NCBI RefSeq assembly: GCF_019880585.1
Contig: NZ_JAINVV010000004.1
Coordinates: 992,001 to 1,056,000, forward strand
DNA: 64,000 nucleotides
Direction of reading: 5' to 3'
DNA from: Sphingomonas colocasiae
GTDB taxonomy: Bacteria; Pseudomonadota; Alphaproteobacteria; Sphingomonadales; Sphingomonadaceae
The position numbers and the translations under genes were made by a program. Under the pieces are notes generated by a model. It did not search any database. It had not been told where the DNA came from and worked only from the letters and a program-made list of their open reading frames with translations. Below are positions 44,432 through 53,201 of the stretch, one piece after another. Within the stretch, counting starts at the first letter, position 1; each line of letters starts with the position of its first letter.

Positions 44432-46120
44432 ATGATGGAAGGGATTTCGCTCAAGAGCCGGGCCATTGCATTCGCGATGTGCGTGGGCGCGGGATCCTTC
44501 ATCCTTGCGATCATCGCGGGCGGGACCGGCACGATCAACAGCCCGACAGGTAGCGCGGCGGCGGCGAACGCGCTGGTCGTCGCCATCGTCTGCGCCGCGA
44601 TGAGCTGGGCATCGGCCGATCGCGCGCTCGCATCGGTGGCGGCCGCGGTCGACAGCGCGATCAAGCGGCTGGCGCAGGCGGCGCATGGCGATTTCGAGAC
44701 GCGCACGCCCACGGAGGTCAGGGAGTTCCTGCCCGAACTGGCGGACAGCATGGATGCGCTGTTCACCGAGACGCGCTCGACATTCGACAGCATCCATAAT
44801 CTGGCCATGTACGATCCGGTGACGACACTCGCCAATCGCACCAATTTCCGGCGCGATGTCGAGCGGATTCTGGCCGAACTGCCGGCGGACGCGCGCTCGG
44901 CGCTGCTTTTCGTCGATCTCGACAATTTCAAATCGGTCAACGATTCCCTTGGCCATGCGCATGGCGATCAGTTGCTCGCGAAAGTGGCGAACCGGCTGCG
45001 CGCGGTGATCAATGCGGAAGAAGCGACGGGCAGAGGCGGGGCCGGGCGGGTCGGGCGGCTTGCCGGCGACGAATTCACGATGTTCCTGCCCGATATCGCA
45101 TCGACCGAGGATGGCCAGCGCGTCGCGCAGCGCATCCTTTACGCGCTGGGCGAGGATATCGATCTGTCGGGCCATTCGATCCGCGTCGGCGCCTCGATCG
45201 GCCTCGCCTTCCATCCCGATCATGGTCGTTCGCTGACGACGCTGATGAAGGCGGCGGATGTCGCCATGTATCACGCAAAGGCCTGTGGCCGCGCGCAGGT
45301 GCAGACCTATACCGACTCGCTCGCCGACGCGCTCGATGTGAAGCTGCGCCTTGAGCGCGATCTGCGCCGGGCGCTGACGGAGTCGCGCTTCGAACTGGCG
45401 TTCCAGCCCCAGGTCGAACTGGTGGGTGGTCGAACCCTCTCGGCGGAAGCGTTGCTGCGCTGGAATCATCCGGAGCATGGCCTGCAACTGCCCGGCTCCT
45501 TCATCGAGACCGCCGAGGAGAGCAGCCTGATCGTCGAGATCGGCGATTGGGTGATCGACGCCGTCGCGGCGACGGCCGCGCGCTGGGAGAAGCTCGGGCT
45601 GGATCAGCGGCTGGCGATCAACATCAGTCCGCGCCAGATCGAGCAACGCGATTTCTTCGTCCGGCTGCGCGATCGGCTGGCGCATCACGGTGCGACACCC
45701 CGCATGCTGGAACTCGAGATCACCGAGGGGCTCGCCATGACCTGCGGGGAGACGGTGTTCAGTGAAATGGCGGCCTTGCGCAATGAAGGCGCATTGATCG
45801 CGATCGATGATTTCGGGACGGGCTATTCGAATTTCTCGCGCCTGCGCGACATGCCGGTCGATCAGGTGAAGCTGGATCGCAGCATGATCGCGGACGTCAC
45901 CAGTTCGGAACAGGCGCGCGCGATCGTCCATGCCGTGATCGGCCTGATTCACGGCCTCGGCCATCGCGTCATCGCCGAAGGTGTGGAAGCCCGCGAACAG
46001 GCTGACGTGCTGCGCGTGATCGGCTGCGATGCGGTGCAGGGCTACGCGGTCGCGATGCCGATGGCCGAGCATGAATTCCTGCGCTGGGCCGACGGCGGGC
46101 GCAAGGCGTTGATCGCCTGA
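44432..46120 (+). CDS. GGDEF/EAL diguanylate cyclase-phosphodiesterase
   Basis: A 562-residue inner-membrane protein. Two N-terminal spans (residues 10-60) and a HAMP-like linker lead to a GGDEF domain whose signature is RLAGDEF (first glycine replaced by alanine) and an EAL domain with AEALLRW, ELEITEG, DDFGTGYS, KLDRS and QGY, all needed for c-di-GMP hydrolysis. The GGDEF variant AGDEF can be active or act as a GTP-binding regulator. The start MMEG may be at the second ATG. No sensor domain is visible. Confidence 0.9.
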   Translation: MMEGISLKSRAIAFAMCVGAGSFILAIIAGGTGTINSPTGSAAAANALVVAIVCAAMSWASADRALASVAAAVDSAIKRLAQAAHGDFETRTPTEVREFLPELADSMDALFTETRSTFDSIHNLAMYDPVTTLANRTNFRRDVERILAELPADARSALLFVDLDNFKSVNDSLGHAHGDQLLAKVANRLRAVINAEEATGRGGAGRVGRLAGDEFTMFLPDIASTEDGQRVAQRILYALGEDIDLSGHSIRVGASIGLAFHPDHGRSLTTLMKAADVAMYHAKACGRAQVQTYTDSLADALDVKLRLERDLRRALTESRFELAFQPQVELVGGRTLSAEALLRWNHPEHGLQLPGSFIETAEESSLIVEIGDWVIDAVAATAARWEKLGLDQRLAINISPRQIEQRDFFVRLRDRLAHHGATPRMLELEITEGLAMTCGETVFSEMAALRNEGALIAIDDFGTGYSNFSRLRDMPVDQVKLDRSMIADVTSSEQARAIVHAVIGLIHGLGHRVIAEGVEAREQADVLRVIGCDAVQGYAVAMPMAEHEFLRWADGGRKALIA

Positions 46121-46127
46121 AAGGCGC

Positions 46128-47264
46128 TCAGGTTGGCCCGAGCGCCCGTCTGATCACCAGCCCGAAAATGTCGGTCAACGCCACGATATCCTGAACCGCC
46201 GCCGCTTCGTCGAGCTTGTGCATCGTCGCGTTGAGCAATCCGAATTCGACCACCGGGCAAAGCCGCGCCAGGAAACGCGCATCCGATGTTCCGCCGGTGG
46301 TCGACAGTTCGGGCGTCAGGCCGGTCACGTCGCGGATGGCGCCGGAAACCAGATCGGACAATGCGCCGGGCTCGGTCAGGAAGGCTTCGCCGGAAATCCG
46401 CGCCGTCAGTGTCGCGCGCGGCGATTCCTCCTCGCAGATCGCGCGGATGCGCTCGGCCAGGGCCTCGCCGGTATGGAGCGCGTTGAAGCGGATGCTCAGG
46501 CGCGCGGTCGCCTTTGCCGGGATCACGTTGGTCGCGGGATTGCCCACCTCGATATCGGTGATCTCGATATTGGAGGGTTGGAACCATTCGGTGCCCTGGT
46601 CGAGTTCGATCGCCTCGATACGCGAAAGGATGCGGACGAGCGGCGGGATCGGATTGTCGGCCAGATGGGGGTAGGCGACATGACCCTGCGTTCCCGCGAC
46701 TTCGACCCACATGTTGACCGATCCACGCCGGCCGATCTTGATCATGTCGCCAAGCCGCGAAACCGATGTCGGTTCGCCGACGATGCACAGATCGGGGTGA
46801 TGGCCGTTGGCGGTCATCCATCTGATCAGCTCGACGGTGCCGTAGACGGCATAGCCTTCCTCGTCGCCGGTGATGATCAGGCTCAGCGTGCCGGGATGAT
46901 CGGCATGGCGCGCGGCGGCGGCCACAAAGGCGGCGATCGACCCCTTCATGTCGACCGCGCCACGCCCGTACAGCAGGTCTCCCCGGATCTCCGGCGTGAA
47001 GGGATCGCCCGTCCAGCCTTCGCCCGGCGGCACGACATCCAGATGCCCGGCATAGGCGAGATGCGGTCCGCCGCTGCCGCGCACGGCGAACAGGTTTTCG
47101 ACCGGCCCGTCGGGCGCTTCGCCCGCGACGAAGCGGTGGACCGAGAAGCCGATGGCGACCAGCGCCTCCTCCAGCACGTCGAAGACGGCGCCGGTGGCGG
47201 GCGTGATGCTGGGGCAGGCGATCAGGCGCTGGGCGAGATCGACGGGATCGATGGACGGAATCAT
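46128..47264 (-). CDS. dapE: succinyl-diaminopimelate desuccinylase
   Basis: A 378-residue zinc hydrolase of the M20 family for lysine and meso-diaminopimelate synthesis. Motifs: GHLDVVPPG, GAVDMKGSIAAFV (metal Asp), TGDEEGYAVYGT (catalytic Glu), and GGTSDARFL. It is convergent with the GGDEF/EAL gene, leaving only 7 bases between. Confidence 0.95.
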   Translation of the reverse strand: MIPSIDPVDLAQRLIACPSITPATGAVFDVLEEALVAIGFSVHRFVAGEAPDGPVENLFAVRGSGGPHLAYAGHLDVVPPGEGWTGDPFTPEIRGDLLYGRGAVDMKGSIAAFVAAAARHADHPGTLSLIITGDEEGYAVYGTVELIRWMTANGHHPDLCIVGEPTSVSRLGDMIKIGRRGSVNMWVEVAGTQGHVAYPHLADNPIPPLVRILSRIEAIELDQGTEWFQPSNIEITDIEVGNPATNVIPAKATARLSIRFNALHTGEALAERIRAICEEESPRATLTARISGEAFLTEPGALSDLVSGAIRDVTGLTPELSTTGGTSDARFLARLCPVVEFGLLNATMHKLDEAAAVQDIVALTDIFGLVIRRALGPT

Positions 47265-47308
47265 GCCTGGCGCCTACCGATAGTGATGCGCTTTGCATAG
47301 CGGGGGAG

Positions 47309-47761
47309 ATGATGCCGAAGCTCGATCTGGACGCGATTCCGCAGACCAACGCCACGGGTTATCCGGTCGAACATGCGGCTGTGGTGAGGGAGCGCTGGTA
47401 TCGCCGCCTCGCCCCGGCAAGCGGCATCTCCGATTTCGGCGCCAGCCATGTCGTGCTGAAGCCGGGGGCCTGGTCTTCGCAGCGCCATTGGCACGAAGGC
47501 GAGGACGAATTGGTGGTGATGATCGCGGGCGAAGCCGTGCTCGTCGACGATGAAGGCCGCCACCCGATGCGCGCCGGCGATATCGCGGCCTTTCCCAAGA
47601 ATGACGGGAACGGCCATGTGCTGATCAACGAAAGCGGCGCCGACCGCGTTTATGTCGCGATCGGCAGGCCGGCCGCCACCGACTGCCATTATCCCGATAT
47701 CGACATGCATCTGTTCGCATCGCTGGGCGAACAGCGACGGAAGGATGGCAGCGCATTCTGA
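47309..47761 (+). CDS. cupin-domain protein
   Basis: A 150-residue single-domain cupin. The metal-binding strands contain HWHEGEDELV and FPKNDGNGHVLIN, so a metal site (H, H, E, H) is likely. Many such proteins bind sugars or act as auxin-like isomerases, but no function can be assigned. It is convergent with the Lrp gene. Confidence 0.78.
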   Translation: MMPKLDLDAIPQTNATGYPVEHAAVVRERWYRRLAPASGISDFGASHVVLKPGAWSSQRHWHEGEDELVVMIAGEAVLVDDEGRHPMRAGDIAAFPKNDGNGHVLINESGADRVYVAIGRPAATDCHYPDIDMHLFASLGEQRRKDGSAF

Positions 47762-47783
47762 GTGTCGCCGGGGCGGCTTGACC

Positions 47784-48263
47784 TCATTCCGCGTCGCCGC
47801 GGACGGGAACGAAAAGGCCGCGCTTGCCAAGGCCGAGTACGACATTGGTGGTGAAACGGCGGACGTTGGGGTTGTCGGCGATCATGCGGGCCATCAGTGC
47901 ATCGTAGGAATCGACATCGGGGGCGGTGACGATCAGCACGAAATCGGCGCTGCCCGTAACATAATAAACCTGTTGCACCTGATCCTCGCCGGCGAACCAG
48001 CGGCGCAAACGGGCAAGCAGCTCCGGGCGCTCGCGCTCGACCTCGAGGGCGACGATGAAGAAGGTCGGCCTGCCTGCGGCGGCGGGATCGACGACGGCGA
48101 CGGTGGCTGCGATGACGCCGTCCGCCTTCAACCGCCGCAGCCGCCGCGATGTCGCGGATTCCGACAGGCCCACTTGGTCGCCGATCGCATCGGCCGTGAG
48201 TTCGCCGTCGCGCTGGACGATATCGAGGATATGGCGATCGAATCTGTCGAGTTTGCTGCGCAT
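47784..48263 (-). CDS. Lrp/AsnC family transcriptional regulator
   Basis: A 159-residue regulator with an N-terminal winged helix (LTADAIGDQVGLSESATSRRL) and an AsnC/RAM domain (QQVYYVTGSADFVLIVTAPD). It is divergent from a PLP-dependent dehydratase-like gene, with an inverted repeat between the two. It most likely controls that gene and senses an amino acid. Confidence 0.9.
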   Translation of the reverse strand: MRSKLDRFDRHILDIVQRDGELTADAIGDQVGLSESATSRRLRRLKADGVIAATVAVVDPAAAGRPTFFIVALEVERERPELLARLRRWFAGEDQVQQVYYVTGSADFVLIVTAPDVDSYDALMARMIADNPNVRRFTTNVVLGLGKRGLFVPVRGDAE

Positions 48264-48280
48264 GATTCCGGCATGATAAT

Positions 48281-48343
48281 GCTCAAACTCGCCGATTTCA
48301 GGCGTATTCGAACTTCATTCGACGAAAATCGGCGATTGTGAGC
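48281..48343. promoter_or_regulatory. candidate Lrp operator between divergent genes
   Basis: An 18-base left arm (GCTCAAACTCGCCGATTT) matches the reverse complement of the right arm (48326-48343) at about 15 of 18 places. The right arm covers a GTG (48338) that could otherwise serve as start of the next gene. The position between regulator and target fits an operator. Confidence 0.5.
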
Positions 48344-48358
48344 AACTATGCTTCGGTG

Positions 48359-49327
48359 ATGTCCTATCCAACCGCATCCGGCATCCTTGCCGCCGTCGAC
48401 CGCATCGATCCGGTCTTTCTCGACACGCCACTCCTGCGATCCGACGTGCTGGACAGGCAAGTCGGTGCCGCCGTCACCTTCAAGGACGAGACCGCGAATC
48501 CGATCCGCTCGTTCAAGGGGCGGGGGGCGGGCGCCTTTCTGGCTAGCCTGGATGCGCCGCCGCCATTGATCTGCGCCTCCGCCGGCAATTTCGGTCAGGG
48601 GTTGGCCTGGGCCGCGCGAAGCCGGGAGCTTTCGCTCATCGTCGTCGCGTCGCGCGGCATCGTCGTCGCCAAACGCGAAGCGATGGAAAAGCTGGGGGCG
48701 GATGTCCGCCTGCTCGGCCATGATTTTGACGACGCCAAGCGGATCGCACGGATGATGGCGAGTGGGGAAGGGCGGTTGTTCGTCGAGGACGGCGCCGAAA
48801 TCGCGATCGCGGAAGGGGCGGGAACGCTCGCGCTGGAGATGACCGAACGGGCGGGCCCCTTCGATGCGGTGCTGGTTCCGCTCGGCAACGGTGCCCTGGC
48901 CTCGGGTGTCGGCACATGGATGAAGCATGCTTCGCCGCGTTGCGAAGTCGTGCTGGTCGCCGCCGAACGGGCGCCGGCCATGGCCGAATCGGTGCGCACC
49001 GGGCGGCTTGTGGAAACGCCGGAAGCACCCACCATTGCCGATGGTATCGCGGTGCGTGTGCCCGTTCCCTATGCGGTCGATTCGGTGCGCCGCATTGCCG
49101 ATGACGTCGCATTGGTGAGCGAAGAGGCGATCCGCATGGCGATGGCGCTGGTCAAGGAGCATCTCGGGCTGGTCGTCGAGCCCGCCGGCGTCGCGGGGCT
49201 CGCCGCGATGATCGCCGATCCCGAACGGTGGCGTGGCCGGAGCGTCGCGATCCCGCTCTGCGGGGGCAATGTCGATCCGCCACCCGGCGAAGCATCCGGC
49301 CTGGTTACGAAGGAAGCAGGATCATGA
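48359..49327 (+). CDS. PLP-dependent threonine dehydratase-like enzyme
   Basis: A 322-residue fold-type II PLP enzyme. The PLP lysine is K53 in NPIRSFKGRGAGAF, SAGNFGQG is the phosphate-loop neighbour, and a glycine loop VPLGNGALASG follows. Closest in form to threonine/serine dehydratases. There is no C-terminal ACT domain, so it is the catabolic type. ATG 48359 was preferred because the upstream GTG 48338 lies inside a palindrome; both are in frame. It overlaps the VOC gene (ATGA). Confidence 0.85.
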   Translation: MSYPTASGILAAVDRIDPVFLDTPLLRSDVLDRQVGAAVTFKDETANPIRSFKGRGAGAFLASLDAPPPLICASAGNFGQGLAWAARSRELSLIVVASRGIVVAKREAMEKLGADVRLLGHDFDDAKRIARMMASGEGRLFVEDGAEIAIAEGAGTLALEMTERAGPFDAVLVPLGNGALASGVGTWMKHASPRCEVVLVAAERAPAMAESVRTGRLVETPEAPTIADGIAVRVPVPYAVDSVRRIADDVALVSEEAIRMAMALVKEHLGLVVEPAGVAGLAAMIADPERWRGRSVAIPLCGGNVDPPPGEASGLVTKEAGS

Positions 49328-49683
49328 TCGATCATCTCGAACTCAGGACACGCGATCTGTCCGCCAGCGTGCGCTTCTACGCCGATCTGCTCGCGCCGCT
49401 GGGCTATATGCTGAAGGTGGACGGCGCCGCGAAAGGCTTCGGCGACGGGCGCTCGCTCGATCTGTTCCTGGTCGAAGGCGATCCGGCATCGGACGCGCAT
49501 TTCGCGTTTGCGGCGCCCGATCGTGCGACCGTCGACGCCATCTATGCGGTGGGCGGCAAGGCCGGTCATCGGCTGGATCGTGCACCCGCGCTCGCGCCGC
49601 ATATCCATCCCGATTATTATGCCGGCTATCTGCGCGATCCCGATGGCCGGCTGGTGGAGTTCGTCAGCCACGCGCCCGAATGA
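49324..49683 (+). CDS. VOC/glyoxalase-like protein
   Basis: A 119-residue vicinal-oxygen-chelate protein (MIDHLELRTRDLSASVRFY at the N terminus; IHPDYYAGYLRDPDGRLVEF at the end). Many homologues are annotated as glyoxalase or dioxygenase-like proteins without known substrates. It is translationally coupled to the dehydratase gene. Confidence 0.85.
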   Translation: MIDHLELRTRDLSASVRFYADLLAPLGYMLKVDGAAKGFGDGRSLDLFLVEGDPASDAHFAFAAPDRATVDAIYAVGGKAGHRLDRAPALAPHIHPDYYAGYLRDPDGRLVEFVSHAPE

Positions 49684-49715
49684 TGGCTGCCGGGCGTTCC
49701 AAGCTTTGTTGAACC

Positions 49716-49759
49716 GCGATTTCCGAGTCGTCAGATGAGTTCGTCTGACTTGAAATCGC
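49716..49759. terminator. palindrome between convergent VOC and GST genes
   Basis: Outer arms GCGATTTC and GAAATCGC and inner arms GTCAGA and TCTGAC. It lies in the 77-base convergent gap and may end both transcripts, though no T-run is present. Confidence 0.45.
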
Positions 49760-49760
49760 T

Positions 49761-50429
49761 CTAAACCCCCTGCGGGCGCTCGAACTTCTCGATCACCCAG
49801 TCCTCCTCCTGCGCGCCGGCGATCCAGTCCTGCATGAAGGGGTGGGTGATCACCGCGCGCATATAGGGTTCGGCGAAGCGCGCGACGGGAAGCTGATAGG
49901 TGATGAAGCGGGTGATCACGGGCGCGAACATGATGTCCGCCGCGCCGAAATCGCCGAACAGGAAATCGCCTTCGCCTCCGAAACGCGCGCGCGCCTCCGC
50001 CCAGAGCTGCATGATGCGGACGATATCCTGCTTGACCGCGTCCGATGGTTCGCGCGCCTCGTAGATCTGCCGGATATTCATGCTGTGCTCGCGCCGAAGC
50101 GCGGCGAAGCTCGAATGCATTTCGGCCGCCATCGATCGCGCCATCGCGCGCGCGGCGGCGTCTTCGGGCCAGAAACGCTCGCGCCCCGCCTTTTCAGCGA
50201 GATATTCGATGATCGCCAGACTGTCCCACACCACGGCGTCGTCGTCCCACAGGATCGGCACCTTGCCCGATGAAGGCGCGAACTCGTCGCCTTCGCGGCG
50301 CTGATCCCAGTCCTGATCGTAAAGCGGAACGACATTCTCTTCGAACGGCAGACCCGACTGGCGCACCGCCAGCCAGCCGCGCAGCGACCAGGAGGAATAG
50401 GCCTTGTTGCCGATGAAGAGCTTGAGCAT
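49761..50429 (-). CDS. glutathione S-transferase family protein
   Basis: A 222-residue GST with an N-terminal thioredoxin-like domain (YSSWSLRGWLAVRQ: a Ser-rich active site of the beta or zeta kind) and an alpha-helical C-terminal domain. It could conjugate glutathione in detoxification; the substrate is unknown. The upstream gap of 386 bases holds four repeat units and the rpoH terminator, so its own promoter must lie near 50430-50480. Confidence 0.88.
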   Translation of the reverse strand: MLKLFIGNKAYSSWSLRGWLAVRQSGLPFEENVVPLYDQDWDQRREGDEFAPSSGKVPILWDDDAVVWDSLAIIEYLAEKAGRERFWPEDAAARAMARSMAAEMHSSFAALRREHSMNIRQIYEAREPSDAVKQDIVRIMQLWAEARARFGGEGDFLFGDFGAADIMFAPVITRFITYQLPVARFAEPYMRAVITHPFMQDWIAGAQEEDWVIEKFERPQGV

Positions 50430-50480
50430 CCATGTCCTCCGCTTCTGCCCGCCGCTGAATCACGCGACGAAGGACCGATA

Positions 50481-50745
50481 GAGCATCGCGCGGAAAAGTG
50501 GGAACCGGTTTTCCGCATCAGCGATGCGAATAGGGCGAGCATCGCGCGGAAAAGTGGGAACCGGTTTTCCGCATCAGCGATGCGAATAGGGCGAGCATCG
50601 CGCGGAAAAGCATGTCCCCGCGCAGGCGGGGATGGGAACCGGTTTTCCGCATCAGCGATGCGAATAGGGCGAGCATCGCGCGGAAAAGCATGTCCCCGCG
50701 CAGGAGGGGATGGGAACCGGTTTTCCGCATCGGTGATGCGCTCGA
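50481..50745. repeat. four tandem copies of a palindromic repeat
   Basis: Units start at 50481, 50537, 50593 and 50671. The first two are 56 bases: outer arms GCATCGC and GCGATGC, inner arms GCGGAAAA and TTTTCCGC with a GTGGGAACCGG loop. The last two are 78 bases, because an extra hairpin-forming piece (TCCCCGC and GCGGGGA) is inserted in the loop. Copy 4 is slightly altered at its end. A single relative lies at 14363-14415. No coding sequence here is credible. Confidence 0.9.
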
Positions 50746-50758
50746 CGGCAGACATCGC

Positions 50759-50798
50759 AAAAAAAGGCCGGCCCCCGAAGGCGCCGGCCCCTTTTTGT
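50759..50798 (-). terminator. rpoH: rpoH intrinsic terminator
   Basis: Arms GGCCGGC and GCCGGCC flanked by A-run and T-run, so it can act on either strand. It lies about 20 bases beyond the rpoH stop. Confidence 0.88.
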
Positions 50799-50815
50799 TA
50801 CTGGCTCTGTGAAGC

Positions 50816-51724
50816 TCAGGCCGGCGCGGGCAGCAGCCCCTTGCCGCCGGCGATGCGCATCATCGCCTTTTGCAGCTTCTCGAAGGCGCGGACCTCGATC
50901 TGGCGGACGCGTTCGCGCGACACGCCATAGACCTGGCTCAGTTCCTCGAGCGTCTTGGGATCTTCGGCCAGACGGCGTTCGGACAGGATATGCTTTTCGC
51001 GATCGTTGAGATCGGTCATCGCTTCCACCAGCATGGTGTGGCGAACGTCGCGTTCCTCGGCATCGGCGATGCGCTCGTCCTGCAACGGACCTTCGTCCTG
51101 CAGCCAATCCTGCCACTGGCCGTCGCCGTCCTCGCGCATCGAGACGTTGAGCGAGGTATCGCCGCCCATCGCCATGCGCCTGTTCATGCTGGTGACGTCA
51201 TCCTCGCTCACGCCGAGATCGGTCGCGATCTTGGTGACGTCTTCCGGGCGCAGATCGCCGTCCTCGAACGCGTCGAGCTTGTTCTTCATCCGGCGCAGGT
51301 TGAAGAACAGCTTCTTCTGCGACGCGGTGGTACCCATCTTCACCAGGCTCCACGAGCGCAGGATGAACTCCTGGATCGAGGCGCGAATCCACCACATCGC
51401 ATAGGTGGCGAGGCGGAAGCCGCGATCGGGCTCGAACTTCTTCACGCCCTGCATCAGGCCGATATTGCCTTCGGAGATCAGCTCCGAAACAGGCAGTCCA
51501 TAGCCGCGATAACCCATGGCGATCTTGGCCACGAGTCGCAGGTGCGAGGTGACGAGCTGAGCCGCGGCTTCCGGGTCCTGATGCTCCTGGTAGCGCTTGG
51601 CGAGCATATATTCCTGCTCGGGCGCCAAGATCGGAAACTTCTTGATCTCAGTCAGATAGCGATTGAGGCTCTGTTCACCACCCAGAGCAGGGATCGTCGC
51701 GGGGACGTTGGTGTTGCCAGCCAT
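50816..51724 (-). CDS. rpoH: heat-shock sigma factor RpoH (sigma-32)
   Basis: A sigma-32 protein of about 302 residues directing heat-shock transcription. It shows region 2 (LRLVAKIAMGYRGYGLPVSELISEGNIGL, GFRLATYAMWWIRASIQEFIL), the RpoH box QKKLFFNLRRMK and a region 4 helix-turn-helix ending in GVSRERVRQIEVRAFEKL. The start may be ATG 51724 or 51733; a GGGAG site lies just before both. It is followed by a terminator and a repeat block. Confidence 0.95.
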   Translation of the reverse strand: MAGNTNVPATIPALGGEQSLNRYLTEIKKFPILAPEQEYMLAKRYQEHQDPEAAAQLVTSHLRLVAKIAMGYRGYGLPVSELISEGNIGLMQGVKKFEPDRGFRLATYAMWWIRASIQEFILRSWSLVKMGTTASQKKLFFNLRRMKNKLDAFEDGDLRPEDVTKIATDLGVSEDDVTSMNRRMAMGGDTSLNVSMREDGDGQWQDWLQDEGPLQDERIADAEERDVRHTMLVEAMTDLNDREKHILSERRLAEDPKTLEELSQVYGVSRERVRQIEVRAFEKLQKAMMRIAGGKGLLPAPA

Positions 51725-51780
51725 GATCTTCATTCACTCCCTTCGACCGCCCTATAGAGGCACGGTCTTTCTTGAAACTT

Positions 51781-52731
51781 CTATACCACCAATGAGCTGA
51801 ACAGTTCCTGCATATCTGCAGGCATTTTGCTATCGAATGCTAAAGTCGCGCTTGTGATCGGATGGTGGAACCCCAGATGCGCCGCGTGCAGTGCTTGGCG
51901 GTGGAAATCCAGCCGTTTCAGCAATATGCGCTGCGCTTCCTTCGGACGCCCGTAAACCGGGTCGCCCAGCAGGGCGTGCCCGATCGATGCCATGTGAACG
52001 CGAACCTGGTGCGTCCGCCCGGTTTCCAGCCGGCATTCGACCAACGCCGCGCCCAGCAGCGGCTCGATCGTCCGATAATGCGTCACCGCGCGCTTGCCGC
52101 CCGCGACGATCGCGATCTTCTTGCGGTTGGCGGGCGAACGCGCCAGCGGCGCGTCCACCGTGCCGGCGGGCGGGGCGGGGTGGCCGCCCACGATCGCGCG
52201 GTAGCGCCGATCGATCGAGTGCGCCGCGAATTGCCTGGCGAGTCCTTCATGCGCCCGGTCGGTCTTCGCGGCCACCATCAGGCCCGATGTGTCCTTGTCG
52301 ATCCGGTGGACGATGCCGGGCCGCGCCACGCCGCCGATTCCCGACAGGCTGCCGCCGCAGTGATGGAGCAGCGCATTGACGAGGGTGCCGTCCGCATTGC
52401 CCGCGGCCGGATGGACGACGAGACCCGCCGGCTTGTCGATCACGATCAGATGTTCGTCCTCGAACGCGATCTCAAGCGGAATGTCCTGCGCCTCGTTATG
52501 CGCCGGCTCGGGAAGTGGAATCTCGATCGCGAAGGCCATGCCGGCCATGGCCTTGGCCGAAGGATCGCGCACCGTGTTTCCCGCGGCGTTGGAGACCTTG
52601 CCGCCAGCGATCAGCGCCTTGATCCGTTCGCGCGAAAGCGTGGGCACCGCGTCTGCAAGCGCGCGGTCCAGACGCCATCCGTTCGCGCTTTCCGCGATCC
52701 GTGCATCGACAGTGGAAACCCCCCGGTCCAT
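51781..52731 (-). CDS. rluD: 23S rRNA pseudouridine synthase, RluD type
   Basis: A 316-residue enzyme with an N-terminal S4 domain (LDRALADAVPTLSRERIKALI) and the RluA/RluD catalytic domain. The catalytic aspartate lies in HRIDKDTSG. RluD acts on helix 69 of 23S rRNA. It lies upstream of rpoH on the same strand with a 57-base gap. The M67 gene starts on the opposite strand 18 bases from its start. Confidence 0.9.
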   Translation of the reverse strand: MDRGVSTVDARIAESANGWRLDRALADAVPTLSRERIKALIAGGKVSNAAGNTVRDPSAKAMAGMAFAIEIPLPEPAHNEAQDIPLEIAFEDEHLIVIDKPAGLVVHPAAGNADGTLVNALLHHCGGSLSGIGGVARPGIVHRIDKDTSGLMVAAKTDRAHEGLARQFAAHSIDRRYRAIVGGHPAPPAGTVDAPLARSPANRKKIAIVAGGKRAVTHYRTIEPLLGAALVECRLETGRTHQVRVHMASIGHALLGDPVYGRPKEAQRILLKRLDFHRQALHAAHLGFHHPITSATLAFDSKMPADMQELFSSLVV

Positions 52732-52748
52732 CGCCTACGGAGATGGTG

Positions 52749-53153
52749 ATGACGATGCGAATTTCAAGTGGGCTGCTCGAACGGTTGCATGGCGAGGCCG
52801 CCGCTGCGCCCACCCTGGAAATCTGCGGGCTGCTGCTGGGAAACGACGCCGAAATCCTGGAGGCGGTGGCCGCCCGGAACATGTCCTCACGGCCCGAGGA
52901 CAGCTTCGAGATCGATCCCCAGGCGCTGTTCGCCGTCGTCCGCGCCGAACGATCGGGCGGGCCGGCATGGATCGGTCATTATCACAGCCATCCGCGCGGC
53001 CGGGCGGAGCCATCGGCGCGGGATCGTGAGGCGGCGGCCGGAACGCCCGTGAAACTCTGGTTGATTCTGGCGGGCGGCAGCGCCGAATTGTGGCGCCTGG
53101 GCGACGATGCGGAGGGCCGACAGATTTGCCAACGGATCGCGCTGGTTGCATGA
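52749..53153 (+). CDS. JAMM/MPN+ metalloprotease (M67 family)
   Basis: A 134-residue protein carrying a complete JAMM motif: E24 in TLEICGLLLG, then H79-S-H81-P and S89, D92 with the proper spacing. Bacterial relatives cut the C-terminal tails of sulfur-carrier or ubiquitin-like proteins. No such partner is adjacent. ATG 52749 was chosen for the GGAG site six bases upstream; two other in-frame ATGs are near. It stands before chpT. Confidence 0.86.
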   Translation: MTMRISSGLLERLHGEAAAAPTLEICGLLLGNDAEILEAVAARNMSSRPEDSFEIDPQALFAVVRAERSGGPAWIGHYHSHPRGRAEPSARDREAAAGTPVKLWLILAGGSAELWRLGDDAEGRQICQRIALVA

Positions 53154-53201
53154 GGCCGCTGCCTTCGCCAGAAGGGCCGCCAATCGAATGAAGGGATCGG
53201 G

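Noticed and set aside
50481-50745. Regular repeats considered as a CRISPR array
   Set aside because: Units are contiguous with no unique spacers, each is itself a hairpin, and no cas gene is present.
50518-50760. Short open frames made of repeated peptides in the repeat block
   Set aside because: They arise only because the 78-base units keep frame; they have no ribosome site and no conserved product.
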